Shown here one piece after another: positions 40,181-51,743 of a DNA stretch of 64,000 nucleotides (position 1 is the stretch's first letter; each line of letters starts with the position of its first letter). Source of the DNA: Adiantum capillus-veneris (taxonomy: Eukaryota > Streptophyta > Polypodiopsida > Polypodiales > Pteridaceae). The position numbers and the translations under genes were made by a program. The DNA is taken from assembly GCA_014529385.2 (NCBI GenBank), contig CM043961.1, positions 13,645,978 through 13,709,977 of the forward strand, read 5' to 3'. The notes under the pieces were generated by a model that saw only the letters and a list, made by a program, of their open reading frames with translations, was not told where the DNA came from and ran no database searches.

Positions 40181-40664
40181 AGAGCATGATGCCTTCATCT
40201 TGTTTGATCCTGGCTCTACTCATAACTTCATATCAATGGAGTTGGCCACCAAGTTGGGCATTCAAGCTTTCGAGATGGGAGATATGGTAATGTCTGATGC
40301 AACTTTCAAGGGACAGCAAGCCTCCGTTACTCCCTTTATTGGGAATTTAAGGCTTCATGTCCAAAGCTATGTTGACAAAGAACATTTCTTCATCTCTCCT
40401 CTCCAACATGAGGATGCTATCCTAGGGGCGCCATGGTTTGATGGCATGGTTGCCAATATGAAGTTCCCTAAAAGGAGAATCTACTTCACCTATAGGGGAA
40501 AGAACATGTATATAGATACTAGTGAGCGTGGTTGCACTATTCCACTTGTAAATCCTCTTGCTTTTGATAAGTCAATGAAGAGCTCAGTTTTTGCGTATAT
40601 GATTTTTGTCAAAGAGTCTCTAAAAGTTCCTAATGTTTCATCAAATGTAAATGATAAGAATTAA
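40181..40664 (+). pseudogene. Element E protease, active-site motif altered
   Basis: FILFDPGSTHNFISMELATKLGI followed by ILGAPWFDGM is the retropepsin pattern of chromoviruses. The catalytic triplet reads D-P-G, not D-S/T-G, which would be expected to weaken or abolish activity. Ends in a TAA at about 40662. Confidence 0.82.
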
Positions 40665-41640
40665 GAAGAGTTAGACTTGTCTAATTTTCTAAACGGATTC
40701 CAAGATGTGTTCATCGATGATATCCCTATGGAATTACCTCCAAAACGAGGGGATGATGACCATCACATTGAGCTCCTTCCAGGAAGCTCACCGCCTAACA
40801 AGCCTCCTTATCGAGTCTCACAAGCTCAACAAGAGGAGATCATGAGGGAAGTACAAGAATTGGTAGACAAAGGGATGGTGAGGCCTAGTTCCTCTCCCTT
40901 TTGTTCTCCAGTCCTTTTAGTGCAAAAGAAAGATGGTACATACTCTATATGTGTGGACTATTGAGCACTAAACCATATCACTATCAAAAATAGATTTCCC
41001 GTGCCTCGGGTAGAAGATCTATTTGATAAGCTACAAGTCTCTACTTGCTTTAGTAGGATTGACCTTAAGAGTGGTTATCATCAAATAAGGATAGTGGATG
41101 AAGATATCCTAAAGACCGCGTTTTGCGCAACCTTTGGTCTTTATGAATATCTAGCCATGCCTTTTGGCTTGACTAATGCACTAGCTACATTCAATCATCT
41201 AATGAAGAAATTTTTTAGACCTTATCGTAAATTCACTGGAGTGTTCTTTGATGATATCATCATCTACTCCAAGTCTTTGGAGGAACATAAGCAACATATC
41301 TAAGTGATTTTTCAAGCATTGAGGGAGAATAAGCTTTTTCTCAACCAAAAGAAAAGCGAATTTTTCATTCAAGAGATTCAATACTTAGGTCATATTATCT
41401 CTCAAGATGGTATCTGTATGGATCCATCGAAGTTAGAGGTAATAAAAGCATTGCCTAACCCAAGGAATATGCATGAGCTAAGAAGCTTTATTGATATGTG
41501 TGTCTCTCAACAAGTAGCACGACCACTACACAACTTAATTAAGAAGAACGTTCAATATATATGGACTGCTAAGGAGCAAAATGCTTTTGATAAGCTCAAA
41601 GAGAAGCTTACTTCCCAACCAGTCTCTCGTACTTCCAGAT
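40665..41640 (+). pseudogene. Element E reverse transcriptase
   Basis: MVRPSSSPFCSPVLLVQKKD, then TGA in place of Arg (VDY-stop-ALN) at about 40962, [31 protein letters not shown] and FFDDIIIYSKSLEEH with the DD pair, a stop at 41301, then LRENKLFLNQKKSEF and YLGHIISQDGI. Diagnostic Ty3/gypsy RT. Confidence 0.88.
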
Positions 41641-42169
41641 ATCTCAAAGCTATTTGAGGTCCAATGTGATGCTTGGTGATTGCCTTGGAGCATTTTTGCT
41701 TCAAGATGGGCATGCCATAGCATATGAGAGCCGAAGGATCAATACTGATGAACGAGTCTTGGGCATTTATGAGAAAGAGCTTTTAGCTATTCTACATTCC
41801 CTAGACACATGGAAGCACTACTTATTGGAGACACCATTCATTCTACGAACCAATCACCAAAGTCTCAAGTATTTCATGATGCAAACCAAACTTTCCGACA
41901 AACAAATGAGGTGGGCAAATTTTCTTTCGCAATTTAATTTTTGTATTGCTCACATTGCTGGTAAGCACAATCAAGTAGCTGATGCACTTTCACGACTACC
42001 AAAAGTTAATGTGGTGTCTATAGCTACTCACAATGATCTATCTTCTATGATAGATGAGTATGCTACTGACCCTGACTATAGAGACATAATGTCAGCCCTT
42101 GCTTTAGGGAAGAAAGAGGAACCATTCACCTTGCAGGATGGTTATCTTCTCCACGTAAATAGGCTATGA
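41641..42169 (+). pseudogene. Element E RNase H
   Basis: AIAYESRRINTDERVLGIYE, KELLAILHSLDTWKHYLLE, RTNHQSLKYFM (the usual TDH has become TNH, losing one catalytic Asp) and QVADALSRLPKV. Ends in a linker LGKKEEPFTLQDGYLL. Confidence 0.82.
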
Positions 42170-43470
42170 GTTACACATTCCCTTCGTGAGAAAGTTATGT
42201 ATGAATCCCATGCTCCTCCATATGCAGGGCATAGAGGTATTCAACCTACTCTCCGAGGAGTAGAGACATATTTCTATTGGCCTACCATGAAAGTGGACAT
42301 ACAAGAGTATGTTTCAAAATGTGTAGTATGCCAAAAGACCAAATATGATAGAGGGAAGAAACTTGGATTACTCCAATCATTGCCTATCCCAAATTCACCA
42401 TGGGAGAGTATACCATGGATTTCATCTTTGGAATACCCAAGTCTATCCATGGGAATATGGACAATAGTCGACAGGTTTAGCAAGCAAGCACATTTTATTC
42501 CTGTCAAAAAGACTATTAAGGCACATCAAATGGCAACTCTCTTCAATCACATATTTTCAAACACCATGGATTACCCACATCCATTGTGTCAGACAGAGAT
42601 CCTAGAATGACCAGTAATTTCTGGAAAGGTCTCTTTGAAAATCTAGGAACAAGATTGAATTTCTCTTCGGCCTATCACCCACAAACGGATGGCCAAAGTG
42701 AGATATCCAATCTTACGATACTCGATCTACTAAAGACTTATGTTATAGAAGTAGATCAATGCTCACAATAGGAAAAGTACTTACCTCTTGTAGAATATTC
42801 CTACAATAATACTGTACATACTTCTATGGGAAAAGCACCTTTTGAGATCATTGAGGGAAGACCTAAAAGTCCCTTGCTACTCAAAGTACATGGGAAGATC
42901 TTTGCCGCTGATGAGTATAGCCGTGACCTACAAGAATCTTTTGAAAAGATAAAGGAGGCTATATCCATCTCTCAACAAAGGAAAAAATTTGTTGCTGATA
43001 ATCACAAAAGGGCCTTAATGTTCCAAGAAAATGACTGGGTCTTACTCAAGTTTTCTAAGTCTTGATTAAGGCAAACGACGGGGAAAAATCCTACGGACCA
43101 TCAAAAGTATTATGCTAAACTAGCAAAAAGATAGTATGGTCCTTTCCCAATCTTGAAGCCCATCAATGAGATGGCTTATCAACTCAAGTTTCCCAACCAT
43201 TGGCTCATACACAATGCCTTTCATGTACGCCTACTTAAGCCCTACAAAGGAGATCCACCAAGTGAACCAATTATTGAAGACCCTCCCGAAGTTCAAGACC
43301 AAGAAAAGGTGCTACAACCCGAAGCTATCCTTCAGCATGAAGACAAGGTACTACGACATGGTAAAATTATCTGACGGTATCTTATTAAATTCAAAAATTA
43401 TCCTTTTGAAGATGCTAGATGGATGCAAGGAATACAGCTTAAGGATAGTATGAACCTTGTCAATGCTTAG
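42170..43470 (+). pseudogene. Element E integrase with chromodomain
   Basis: H2C2 domain (APPYAGHRGIQ...CVVCQKTK), core with IVDRFSKQAHFIPVKK, SDRDPRMTSNFWKGLFENLG and YHPQTDGQSEISN. The first catalytic Asp (MDFIFG) is readable only in a neighbouring frame near 42415, so a local frameshift hits it. GPY/F region RLLKPYKGDPP near 43230. Chromodomain at about 43324-43470: ILQHEDKVLRHGKII, a TGA stop, then RYLIKFKNYPFEDARWMQG, with the aromatic positions of the chromovirus type. Chromodomains direct integration to heterochromatin. Confidence 0.88.
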
Positions 43471-43846
43471 AATGCTACATTAGAGTAAGAAAATGTACAA
43501 ATTTCTCTTAATTGACTGATGTTTTTGTCTTATCAGAGTAGTCCTCTTTTTAATTGTACACAAATTTAACTAGTATACATGCTTAGAATCCTGTTTGTGA
43601 TGACAACATCTCTCAAACACCAAGTAGAATTTGTCACTCTACTTGGGAGAATGAAATGGACCAAAGAGCAGACATGCTTGCCGCAGATATGTCTCCTAAG
43701 AACCAAATGGATTAGCCATCCATCTTGGAAAGATGTCATAGGGTAAAAAGGGATCCTCTACCCGCTAAGTAAAATTGACTAATGACTAAGGCTTTATCTC
43801 TTCTACCTCATAGTCGAGGACGACTATGATTTGAAGAGAGAGGTAA
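43471..43846 (+). other. Element E 3' UTR and polypurine tract
   Basis: Non-coding after the chromodomain stop. The purine-rich TTTGAAGAGAGAGG at about 43830-43843, 3 bp before the 3' LTR, is the likely polypurine tract. Confidence 0.65.
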
Positions 43847-45464
43847 TGTCATAAAATCTAATATCTAATATCTAACCAACCCAAATTATTTTCTCATATT
43901 AAACTGATTACTTAATGTGGGAGAATAAACGGGAACAAGAGTTAAGATATAGACATGTGCTTATAGATCTATCTCAACATGGGGCCAATGGTAAAGGGGC
44001 CCAAATGCGAGCTGGTCTATCAAAGAGAAAGGCTAGCCAATGGAGCATAAGACCTTAGGGTTATCTTCACTGAAGACCTCCAATAATGTGTGTAAATATC
44101 CTTTGACCTTAGGTAAGCTAAGGCTGAGCTTGAGGCGGGAACCCGACCCAGCTCGAGGTGCTTGTCCTCCTTGTCATGCTTGATGACTGAGGTGCTTGAG
44201 GTGCTTGATGATTGAGATGCTTGAGGCGATTGACATGCTTGAGATGCTAGGGTTGCACTTGAGGTGAGAACCCAACCCAAGCTTGAAGTGCTTAAGGGCC
44301 AAGCTTGTGGTGGGAACTCGAACTATGCATGAGGGGCTTGAGGTGTCAAAATGTCAAGATTCAATCCCTACAAAGAAGGGGCGAGCCCTACAAGAGGTGG
44401 GATGAGAGAGAACACCCACACACTCACACAAGGCATGCATGGTACAAAAAAAGCAAAAGGGACACTTGTCAAGTTCCTCCTCATGTTGCCCTCATGGTGT
44501 GCCTGAAGTCTATTGGTTGGCCACCCAAGGGGTTCAATGATAATCTAGGAGATTTAATTAATTGATTTTGCATTTATCAAGTCCTCTCTCTCAAAGGGGA
44601 AAGGGGGACACTTGTCCCAAGGCTACCCTTGTTGCTTGTAATGCCTCCTCCTTGTGATTAGCTAGGCCTGGAGGGTCCAATGAGCTTCAAGCATGAGCTA
44701 CAAGGGGGGTTCAACCCCCCTAAGCAACCCCCAAGAAATCTAGGGGGTTGCTTAGGGGGTATACTCACCCATACACACTCACAAATACTCTCATTGTGTG
44801 CTATGAAAAGTGTAAGAGCTCCCTCTCCTTCTCCAAGCAAGTAGAGGTTGAGAGCCTACACCAACACTCTTGGCTATGGAGTGCAAATCCAACCAAGAGC
44901 CATGCTTCAATGCTTAAGCTTTCCATCTCCTTCTTCTTCATTACTGTGCTATTATGTATGCTAGCAAAAAGAGTTATGATAAGTGAGGAACTAATTCTTT
45001 CTCCTATGAAATGTTTCTTCTTCCTCTTCCCTACCGTCATTCCCTCCTAGCTCTCTCCACCTTCGAAGGTGTTTGAGGTCTTGGGACTGAGCTTTGGGAT
45101 AGTTAAAGCTTTCTTCAAGTTTATGTTATGTTTGTGATGCATGAAGATTTCCATCTTCATTGCATCACCTAGGCCACAAGGAACACAAAGATTGTTTTGT
45201 AACAAGTCTCTCTTAATGGGAGAAATCATAATACAAATGCCGATTGGAGGGGGGACCGGCTCCACATAAATCCGGTCCTCAACTGTTGTCATGTTCTCTA
45301 AATTCTAACTCTTGCAAAAGTAATGTTCATGCCAAGTTAACTAATTTCTATGATTATGTTGCTATCTTCAATCATGTTCACCCGCTATGCTCACAAAGTC
45401 ATTTCTCAAAAGTACTCTCATTAATTTCCGCTACTCTCAAGTTGAATAGGCCAATTCCATTACA
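43847..45464 (+). repeat. 3' LTR of element E
   Basis: 1618 bp, TGTCATAAAATC ... CCATTACA. Confidence 0.9.
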
Positions 45465-45493
45465 TCCTATAAGACACTTTGGGAATTTTGCAT

Positions 45494-45536
<43 letters not shown>

Positions 45537-45900
45537 AGAAATCTTTTGGTCAATGAAATAACCTCTTTAAATTGTCTTTTGGAAGGCTTCCAGCATGAGA
45601 GAAAGTATATCAATGAGGGTAGCAGGTAGTGGTTAAGTTCTTGAGGCCAATGAAGGCTGATAAGAATGCCATACAAAGACCTTCTTTCTGAATCTGTCCA
45701 TGATCTAGTCCCATCTCTGATCCATTGATACTTTAAAACCCATAGGGATTCCCAGAATTCTGGAAATTTGTCCATCAAGGATCACCATGCATCTTGCAGT
45801 CTCAATAAAACTGGGAGTGAGACCAGTCGATGACTTGAACCCAGTTTTCTGATGGTTAATGAGACAGGTCCATCAGCTAAACAAAAGGTATGTAGGTAGG
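45465..45900 (-). pseudogene. LINE reverse-transcriptase fragment, second LINE family
   Basis: Minus strand, across frames: ISRILGIPMGFKVSMDQRW, then LNHYLLPSLIYFLSCWKPSK and QFKEVISLTKRFLGG, the conserved thumb region of plant LINE ORF2. It is AT-rich, unlike LINE D. Its 3' continuation is cut off by the element E LTR at 45464. A 41-bp C run (45495-45535) lies where the family usually reads W-G-G after RFL. Confidence 0.65.
45495..45535. repeat. Poly-C tract
   Basis: 41 consecutive C on the plus strand. Confidence 0.97.
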
Positions 45901-45983
45901 CATTGATATTGAATGTTGTTGGGGAAAGCTATAGACCTAACATAGGATATAATAGGACATATGTGAACTAATATGAAGCATCT

Positions 45984-46690
45984 ACTATCTATATCTATAT
46001 TAAAAGGACAGGAGTGAGGCTCCACGTGGCTGCAAATGCATGCAACCACAGCCTCATCCCTCCTTTTCTTCCCACTTGGGCCACTTTCTCCACTCGGTCA
46101 CCTCCTCTTGACCGACCCTTGAAGTGAGCGCTAACTTCTTGAAGTGCAGCCTATGAAGCTCCAGCTGGGTCTTGATTTGCGGTCTTGAAGAACAGCCTGC
46201 AAGGATCTGACTCGTCTATCTATATCTATATTAAAAAGGATAGGAGTAAGGCTCCACATGGTTGTACATGCATGCAACCACAGCCTCAGCCCTCCTTTTC
46301 TTCCCACTTGGGCCACTTTCTCCACTCAGCCACCTCCCGTTGATCAACCCTTGAAGTGAGTGTTAACTTCTTGAAGGGAAGCCTATGAAGCTCCTGCTGG
46401 GTCTTGATTTGCGGGCCTTGAAGGGAAGCCTGCAAAGCTCCATCTCGTCTATCTATCCATATCTATATTAAAAGGATAGGAGTGAGGCTCCACGTGGCTC
46501 GAAATGCATGCAACCACAGCCTCACTCCTCCTTGTCTTCCCACTTGGGCCACTTTCTCCACTCGGCCACCTCCCCTTGACTGACACTTGAAGTGAGCGTT
46601 AACTTCTTGAAGGGCAGCCTATGAAGCTCCACCTGGGTCTTGATTTGCGGGTCTTGAAGGGAAGCCTGCAAAGCTCCAGCTAGACCTTGA
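45984..46690. repeat. Three tandem copies of a ~232-bp unit, Helitron-end-like
   Basis: Copies start at 45984, 46216 and 46449. Each begins CTATCTATATC-like sequence followed by CTATATTAAAA, then GGAGTGAGGCTCCACGTGGC, and contains TGCAACCACAGCCTCA, which can fold back on the GTGAGGCT...GTGG segment. The 5' sequence resembles plant Helitron 5' ends, which is an inference; no CTRR-type 3' end or Rep/Hel gene is seen. Confidence 0.75.
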
Positions 46691-47324
46691 TTTAGGGAAC
46701 GCCCTACTATATTTTATACACCCTCTCACTGCTTTGCGTGCGCTCTCAAACATACCCAAGCTTCATGTGATGCAATGTTGCTCATGGAACTCTATTGTCA
46801 ACCTCTGTCGGTCACCCCATCCGCCTTCTCTTAGTACGAGCACAACGAGTGCACCCGGCCAGCCAAAGCGAATCCTGCAGGGGTGAGAGCCTATGTGTCC
46901 CATGCCTTTTATGACCGGCAAGTGGCTGGCTGGCCGTTGTAGCCCACACCCCACCTCCCCCCGCAATTGCGACTGCGTCTTGCCATCTAATCATCACTGT
47001 GCTTTGCTCTTCCACTGGCTGGAACAGCTGAGGGGTTGGAGACGTTGTGCTCAATATTGGCAGCCAGCAAGGGAAGATTCCCTCGCATCAAATCTTGGCT
47101 GCCGAGTTGCCGTCCGGCACGTTTTTTTCCCAACCCATCTGCACCCACATTTGCATCCTCAACCATTGATCCTTTCAATAGTGACGCTACTGAAAAATGA
47201 TTGTAGGTAGGGCTCAGGGGCCGCTACCCAGGCCTATATCTCACACGGGCATGGGAGGAGATGGGATCTACAGTGGAATGATTGAGGACCGTAGATCCCG
47301 GGCTTCCATGTACAATGTAAACTT
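46691..47324. other. No recognisable feature
   Basis: Mixed-composition sequence. Short ORFs on both strands (for example 46812-47054 minus, 46893-47210 plus) have no recognisable domain and overlap each other. Confidence 0.5.
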
Positions 47325-47351
47325 CCCCCCCCCCCCCCCCCCCCCCCCCCC
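47325..47351. repeat. Poly-C tract
   Basis: 27 consecutive C. Confidence 0.97.
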
Positions 47352-47854
47352 ACAACCTAGGGTTTGAGGGCCATTTGGTCTATCCACCACGCCCGCGCAC
47401 ATCACTGTGGAATGTACACGTTTCCATGGAGTTTTGATGTGCAAAAGTATCAGAGCGAGCAAAAATAAACTCGGGTAATTTTGTAAACTCAGGTAGCCAT
47501 GCCCGTGTTAGATATAGCTGAGGGGCCACTACAATCCTTCCTATATTCATCACCTCTGTCATGCTCTCTGTGGGCGTGCTGCATCCCCTTTGTCATGTTC
47601 TCCAAGGCGGTCCTTATAACTCAAAGCAAGATGAATGATTCAGGATTTGCAATTGTTTCAAGAACTGCAGGCCTTGGTTGTCGAGCCCGAGACGCCCAAT
47701 CACAGATGCACCCACAAAAACGTAGCCCATCCGCCCGTGAAGTTGCACAATATGGGCATGGGCGTAGAGGAGAGACCCCCCTTCTCTCTCTCTCTCTTGA
47801 GTACAGGAGGTCGTTCGCCATGGTCATAGGTCATGATCTCCAGGGTGGCATGAT

Positions 47855-47900
<46 letters not shown>

Positions 47901-48745
47901 TCACACACACACACACACACACACGCAGTAGCAATGATCAGGTACAGCTGGCGATGGCCTTTGCTTGAGTACAGGGGGTAGTTTGCTAAACGTCGACCAA
48001 CTTCAACCGGAGATGGCATGTGCTTGAAAAGGGAGGCTTGCAATTTTGTGATCGAGGTCATGGGCTTTTTGAGCATGCAAGGAGCTGTCGTGCAAAGGAA
48101 AGGGTTTTGTTGAAAGGGGAGATGGGAAGGCCAAGATGTAGTGTTGCTCAACAACTTTATGCGATTTGTCATTGGTTGTTGCTGAGGTCCATGACGAAGG
48201 CAAGGGAGTCGATGTGAGCAACGGCAAGGAAGCATTGAGTGGCACGTTAGGCTTGAGTGTTGGGCATAAGGTCAATTGGGAGGTCTGCCTGTTCTTTGAT
48301 CTCTCTCTCTCTCTCTCTCTCTCGGATTCTTGAACCTGCAGCATCCGTAAAATGAGCTATTCTTGCCAGTTTCCTCCTCCTTGGATTCTTGAAGGCATCC
48401 GTATAATGAGCTATCTCTTTACTTGGTGAGCCAAAGGTACTTTCCCAGGTATCTGAACGCACAAGACACCACATGTCATTACTTCGGTGGAGCTTTTCAT
48501 GCTATCAATCAAAAAGCCAAGTAATAAAATAGAAGTGCTGCACGTACAACAATTCGCGCACTATCGTAGCAGCCATCACCTTCGCCCTCGTAGCTAGGAG
48601 CAGTTCAACAGTTACGCAGATTTGCAGGTACGAAGTTCCAACAATTCGCAGGTTCAGCAGCTAGGAGCAGCTCGCCGCAGTGACACCGGTTCCACAGCTT
48701 CGCTCCCATGAGCACAACAGTTCGCAGTTCTCACAGGTTTGTTGT
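47352..48745. repeat. Microsatellite-rich stretch, no gene seen
   Basis: (CT)n at 47781-47799, 47858-47894 and 48300-48323, (CA)n at about 47895-47925. TTGAGTACAGG(A/G)GGT occurs twice (47798 and 47967). ORFs here are driven by the repeats. 48540-48740 has repeated AACAATTCGCAGGTT / CAGTTCGCAG motifs. Confidence 0.6.
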
Positions 48746-48820
<75 letters not shown>

Positions 48821-49139
48821 TTCGTGGCCATATTTATTTATTATTGGCTCGACTCCAGGTTATGCCAATTGATCATCGATTGAAATCTGATATCTTCTGT
48901 TTCAGTAGCACTAGATTCATGGCCGATTCACATGGTCGTAACTATTTACTGTTGACTCTTGATTATGCCAATTGATCATCAATTGAAATCTGATATCTTT
49001 TGTTTTAGGAGCACTAGATTCATGGCCGATTCACATGGCCGTAACTATTTACTGTTGACTCGACTCCAGATTATGCCAGTTGATCATTGATAGAAATAAG
49101 ATATCTTTTGTCTCAGTAGCACTAGAATAGACCTGTCCC

Positions 49140-49185
<46 letters not shown>

Positions 49186-49305
49186 CATGGCCGTATCTAT
49201 TTATTGTTGGCTCGGTTCCAGATTATGCCAATTGATCATCGATTGAAATCTGATATCTTCTGTTTCAGTAGCAGTAGATTCATGGCCAATTCACAGACCT
49301 CTGCC

Positions 49306-49355
<50 letters not shown>

Positions 49356-49461
49356 CATGGCTGTAACTATTTATTGTTGACTCGACTCCAGATTATGCCA
49401 GCTGATCATCGATAAAGATATGATATCTTTTGTTTCAGTAGCACTAGAATAGACCTGTGCC

Positions 49462-49501
<40 letters not shown>

Positions 49502-49586
49502 CATAGTCGTATCTATTTATTGTTGACTCGATTCCTGATACTGTTTTAGTAGCACTAGATTCATGGCCGATTCACAGACCTCTGCC

Positions 49587-49630
<44 letters not shown>

Positions 49631-49870
49631 CATGGCCGTAACTATTTATTGTTGACTCGACTCCAGATTATGCCACCTAATCATCGATAGAAATATGATA
49701 TCTTTTGTTTCAATAGCACTAGAATAGACCTGTGCCATGAGAGAGAGAGAGAGAGAGAGTGATCATCAATTGAAATCTGATATCTTTTGTTTCAGTAGCA
49801 CTAGAACATACATGTTCCATGAGAGGCAAAGAGAGAGAGAGAGAGAGAGAGATCCATGGCCGTATCTATT
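48746..49870. repeat. GA-seeded satellite: ~8 units of a 100-170-bp repeat
   Basis: Starts with (GT)n then (GA)n (48749-48820). The unit has TCATGGCCGTAACTATTTA, TTGACTCGACTCCAGATTAT, GATCATCGAT, GATATCTTTTGTTTCAGTAG and CACTAGAATAGACCTGTGCC, then ATGAGAGAGA runs. The GATTATGCCA landmark recurs near 48858, 48961, 49069, 49221, 49391 and 49663, with two partial units. Early units lack the GA tract; later ones gained it, which lengthens the period from about 105 to 150-170 bp. Confidence 0.9.
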
Positions 49871-50555
49871 TCTTTTGACTGATTTGCAAGGGTTTTGGGT
49901 TATCTATGGCTTGTGAAAAATATACACAAATAGGGACAAAGTATATGCAAATATTCACAAAGCTCTTAATCAAGGAGTTGTAAGGAAGGGCATGGGATCC
50001 AATTATGATTTTATAAATACTTTGCACTTACCCAAAACCCATTCCTCTGAAACCCTTTTCATTGAGGAATGTTAGTGGTTGCTTATCTCCTAGACATGAG
50101 GGCATCAACCCCAAACAAGATTTTGGTCAGGTTGTTGGTCCCCATGTCGCTGAACGTTTGTGTGGTCACGCAAGAGCTGCCGGTACCCACAGCACTGCCA
50201 AAACTGGACGTTGTAGGGGATCGATTGGCCGGTGACACAATAGAATTTGATAACACTTGAGGGCAACCATAAAGCTGCACGCTTTTGCATGCCCTACGTG
50301 GCGAGCGCGTTATGGAATCTTCACTCTAGGTGGCCCTTTTGAATCAAAGCTGGAGTAACTCTACTTGGCGGGTGCACATTAAAATCATTCTCGTTCGTGT
50401 TTTGCAACTATGCCATAATCTGCATAGTTGGCTATGGCATACATAATTGTAAGAGCAAGCTTAGTTATTTCCACGTGACCAAAAACGAGGCTTAGTAACT
50501 AGTGCAAATAACTAGAAACTAAGCTTCATGTAACCATGTTGGGTGAAGAGGGGGA
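49871..50555. other. No recognisable feature
   Basis: One 63-codon ORF at 50069-50260 (plus) with no recognisable domain. Otherwise nothing. Confidence 0.4.
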
Positions 50556-50586
50556 GATCGACCGCTTAAAGTACTCAACATAAGCT
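50556..50586. repeat. 31-bp inverted repeat, left arm
   Basis: GATCGACCGCTTAAAGTACT followed by CAACATAAGCT. The reverse complement, with one mismatch, is at 51156-51186. Confidence 0.9.
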
Positions 50587-50594
50587 TTCAAGCC

Positions 50595-51155
50595 ATCACC
50601 ATCAAACTGTCCACTTCTTCTTCCAATTTCCAAGCATACACACTCACCTAGACTATGACACACACACACACACACACAGTAAACAGAGAATTGATATAGA
50701 CAAGCTTGTAAGGAGGTGTAAGAGATGTGTAAGAGATGGGGACTAGATTAGAGAGTACACAGCAAAATAACCATAGCTTAAGAGAGTAGAGAAGAGAATC
50801 TGCAAGAGAAAGGCCTAAATCTAGCCCCAAACTCCACGGCACCTCTCTTGTGGAGTTGGTATTTAATATATTACTTTGAGTTTAAGGTGCCAAAAATTGA
50901 GGCCCCTCTTTTACAACCACTTTACTTTTGCAAATGAGTGAAGCTCATTAGTTCTTGCATGACCCATAAGGGGAGTTCCCACTACAACTATTTACAGAGC
51001 CATAGTGGCTTATTGAAATGATGTTTTAAGATATTGTGCAAATATAAAATGGCCAAGAATAATTGCTGTCGCCTCTTCATCAACTCCCCGCATTCCACTC
51101 TACAAAATCATCATCAACTCAATTAGTAAAATAAATAGACAGCACATAATCAACC
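50595..51155. repeat. 0.56-kb duplication, copy 1
   Basis: Begins ATCACCATCAAACTG. Nearly identical to 51184-51743; differences are few substitutions and (CA)n length. On the minus strand TAATATATTAAATACC at 50858-50873 is TATA-like and is followed by a pyrimidine-rich stretch, so this may be an LTR or promoter-type sequence. The 60-codon minus-strand ORF is identical in both copies but has no known domain. Confidence 0.9.
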
Positions 51156-51186
51156 AGCTTATGTTGAGTACTTTAAGTGGTCGATC
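51156..51186. repeat. 31-bp inverted repeat, right arm, at the duplication junction
   Basis: AGCTTATGTTGAGTACTTTA followed by AGTGGTCGATC. Sits exactly between the two 0.56-kb copies. Confidence 0.9.
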
Positions 51187-51743
51187 ACCATCAAACTGTC
51201 CACTTCTTCTTCCAATTTCCAAGCACACACACTCACCTAGACTATGACACACACACACACACACAGTAAACAGAGAATTGATATAGACAAGCTTGTAAGG
51301 AGGTGTAAGAGATGTGTAAGAGATGGGGACTAGATTAGAGAGTACACAGCAAAATAACCATAGCTTAAGAGAGTAGAGAAGAGAATCTGCAAGAGAAAGG
51401 CCTAAATCTAGCCCCAAACTCCACGGCACCTCTCTTGTGGAGTTGGTATTTAATATATTACTTTGAGTTTAAGGTGCCAAAAATTGAGGCCCCTCTTTTA
51501 CAACCACTTTACTTTTGCAAATGAGTAAAGCTCATTAGTTCTTGCATGACCCATAAGGGGAGTTCCCACTACAACTATTTACAGAGCCATAGTGGCTTAT
51601 TGAAATGATGTTCTAAGATACTGTGCAAATATAAAATGGCCAAGAATAATTGCCGTCGCCTCTTCATCAACTCCCCGCATTCCACTCTACAAAATCATCA
51701 TGAACTCAATTAGTAAAATAAATAGACAGCACATAATTAACCA
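51184..51743. repeat. 0.56-kb duplication, copy 2
   Basis: See copy 1. Offset 589 bp. Confidence 0.9.

Larger units (their letters stand above)
36707..45464 (+). mobile_element. Element E: degenerate chromovirus (Ty3/gypsy), 8.76 kb
   Basis: LTRs 36707-38332 (1626 bp) and 43847-45464 (1618 bp), initiator-Met PBS, gag, PR, RT, RNase H, integrase and a C-terminal chromodomain. The 5' LTR begins CGTCAT where the 3' LTR has TGTCAT, so the terminal TG has mutated. No target duplication: 36702-36706 is CTAGG and 45465-45469 is TCCTA. Many CpG-to-TpG-type stops in pol. The LTRs are visibly more diverged than those of element B. Confidence 0.92.

Noticed and set aside
36707-45464. Clean insertion of element E into element A
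   Set aside because: Flanks do not match and no TSD is present; A does not resume on the right.
48746-49870. CRISPR array
   Set aside because: Units vary in length, are separated by GA runs, and neither equal direct repeats nor unique spacers are present; the DNA is plant.
50069-50260. A small host gene
   Set aside because: 63 codons with an overlapping antisense ORF, no domain and no promoter evidence.
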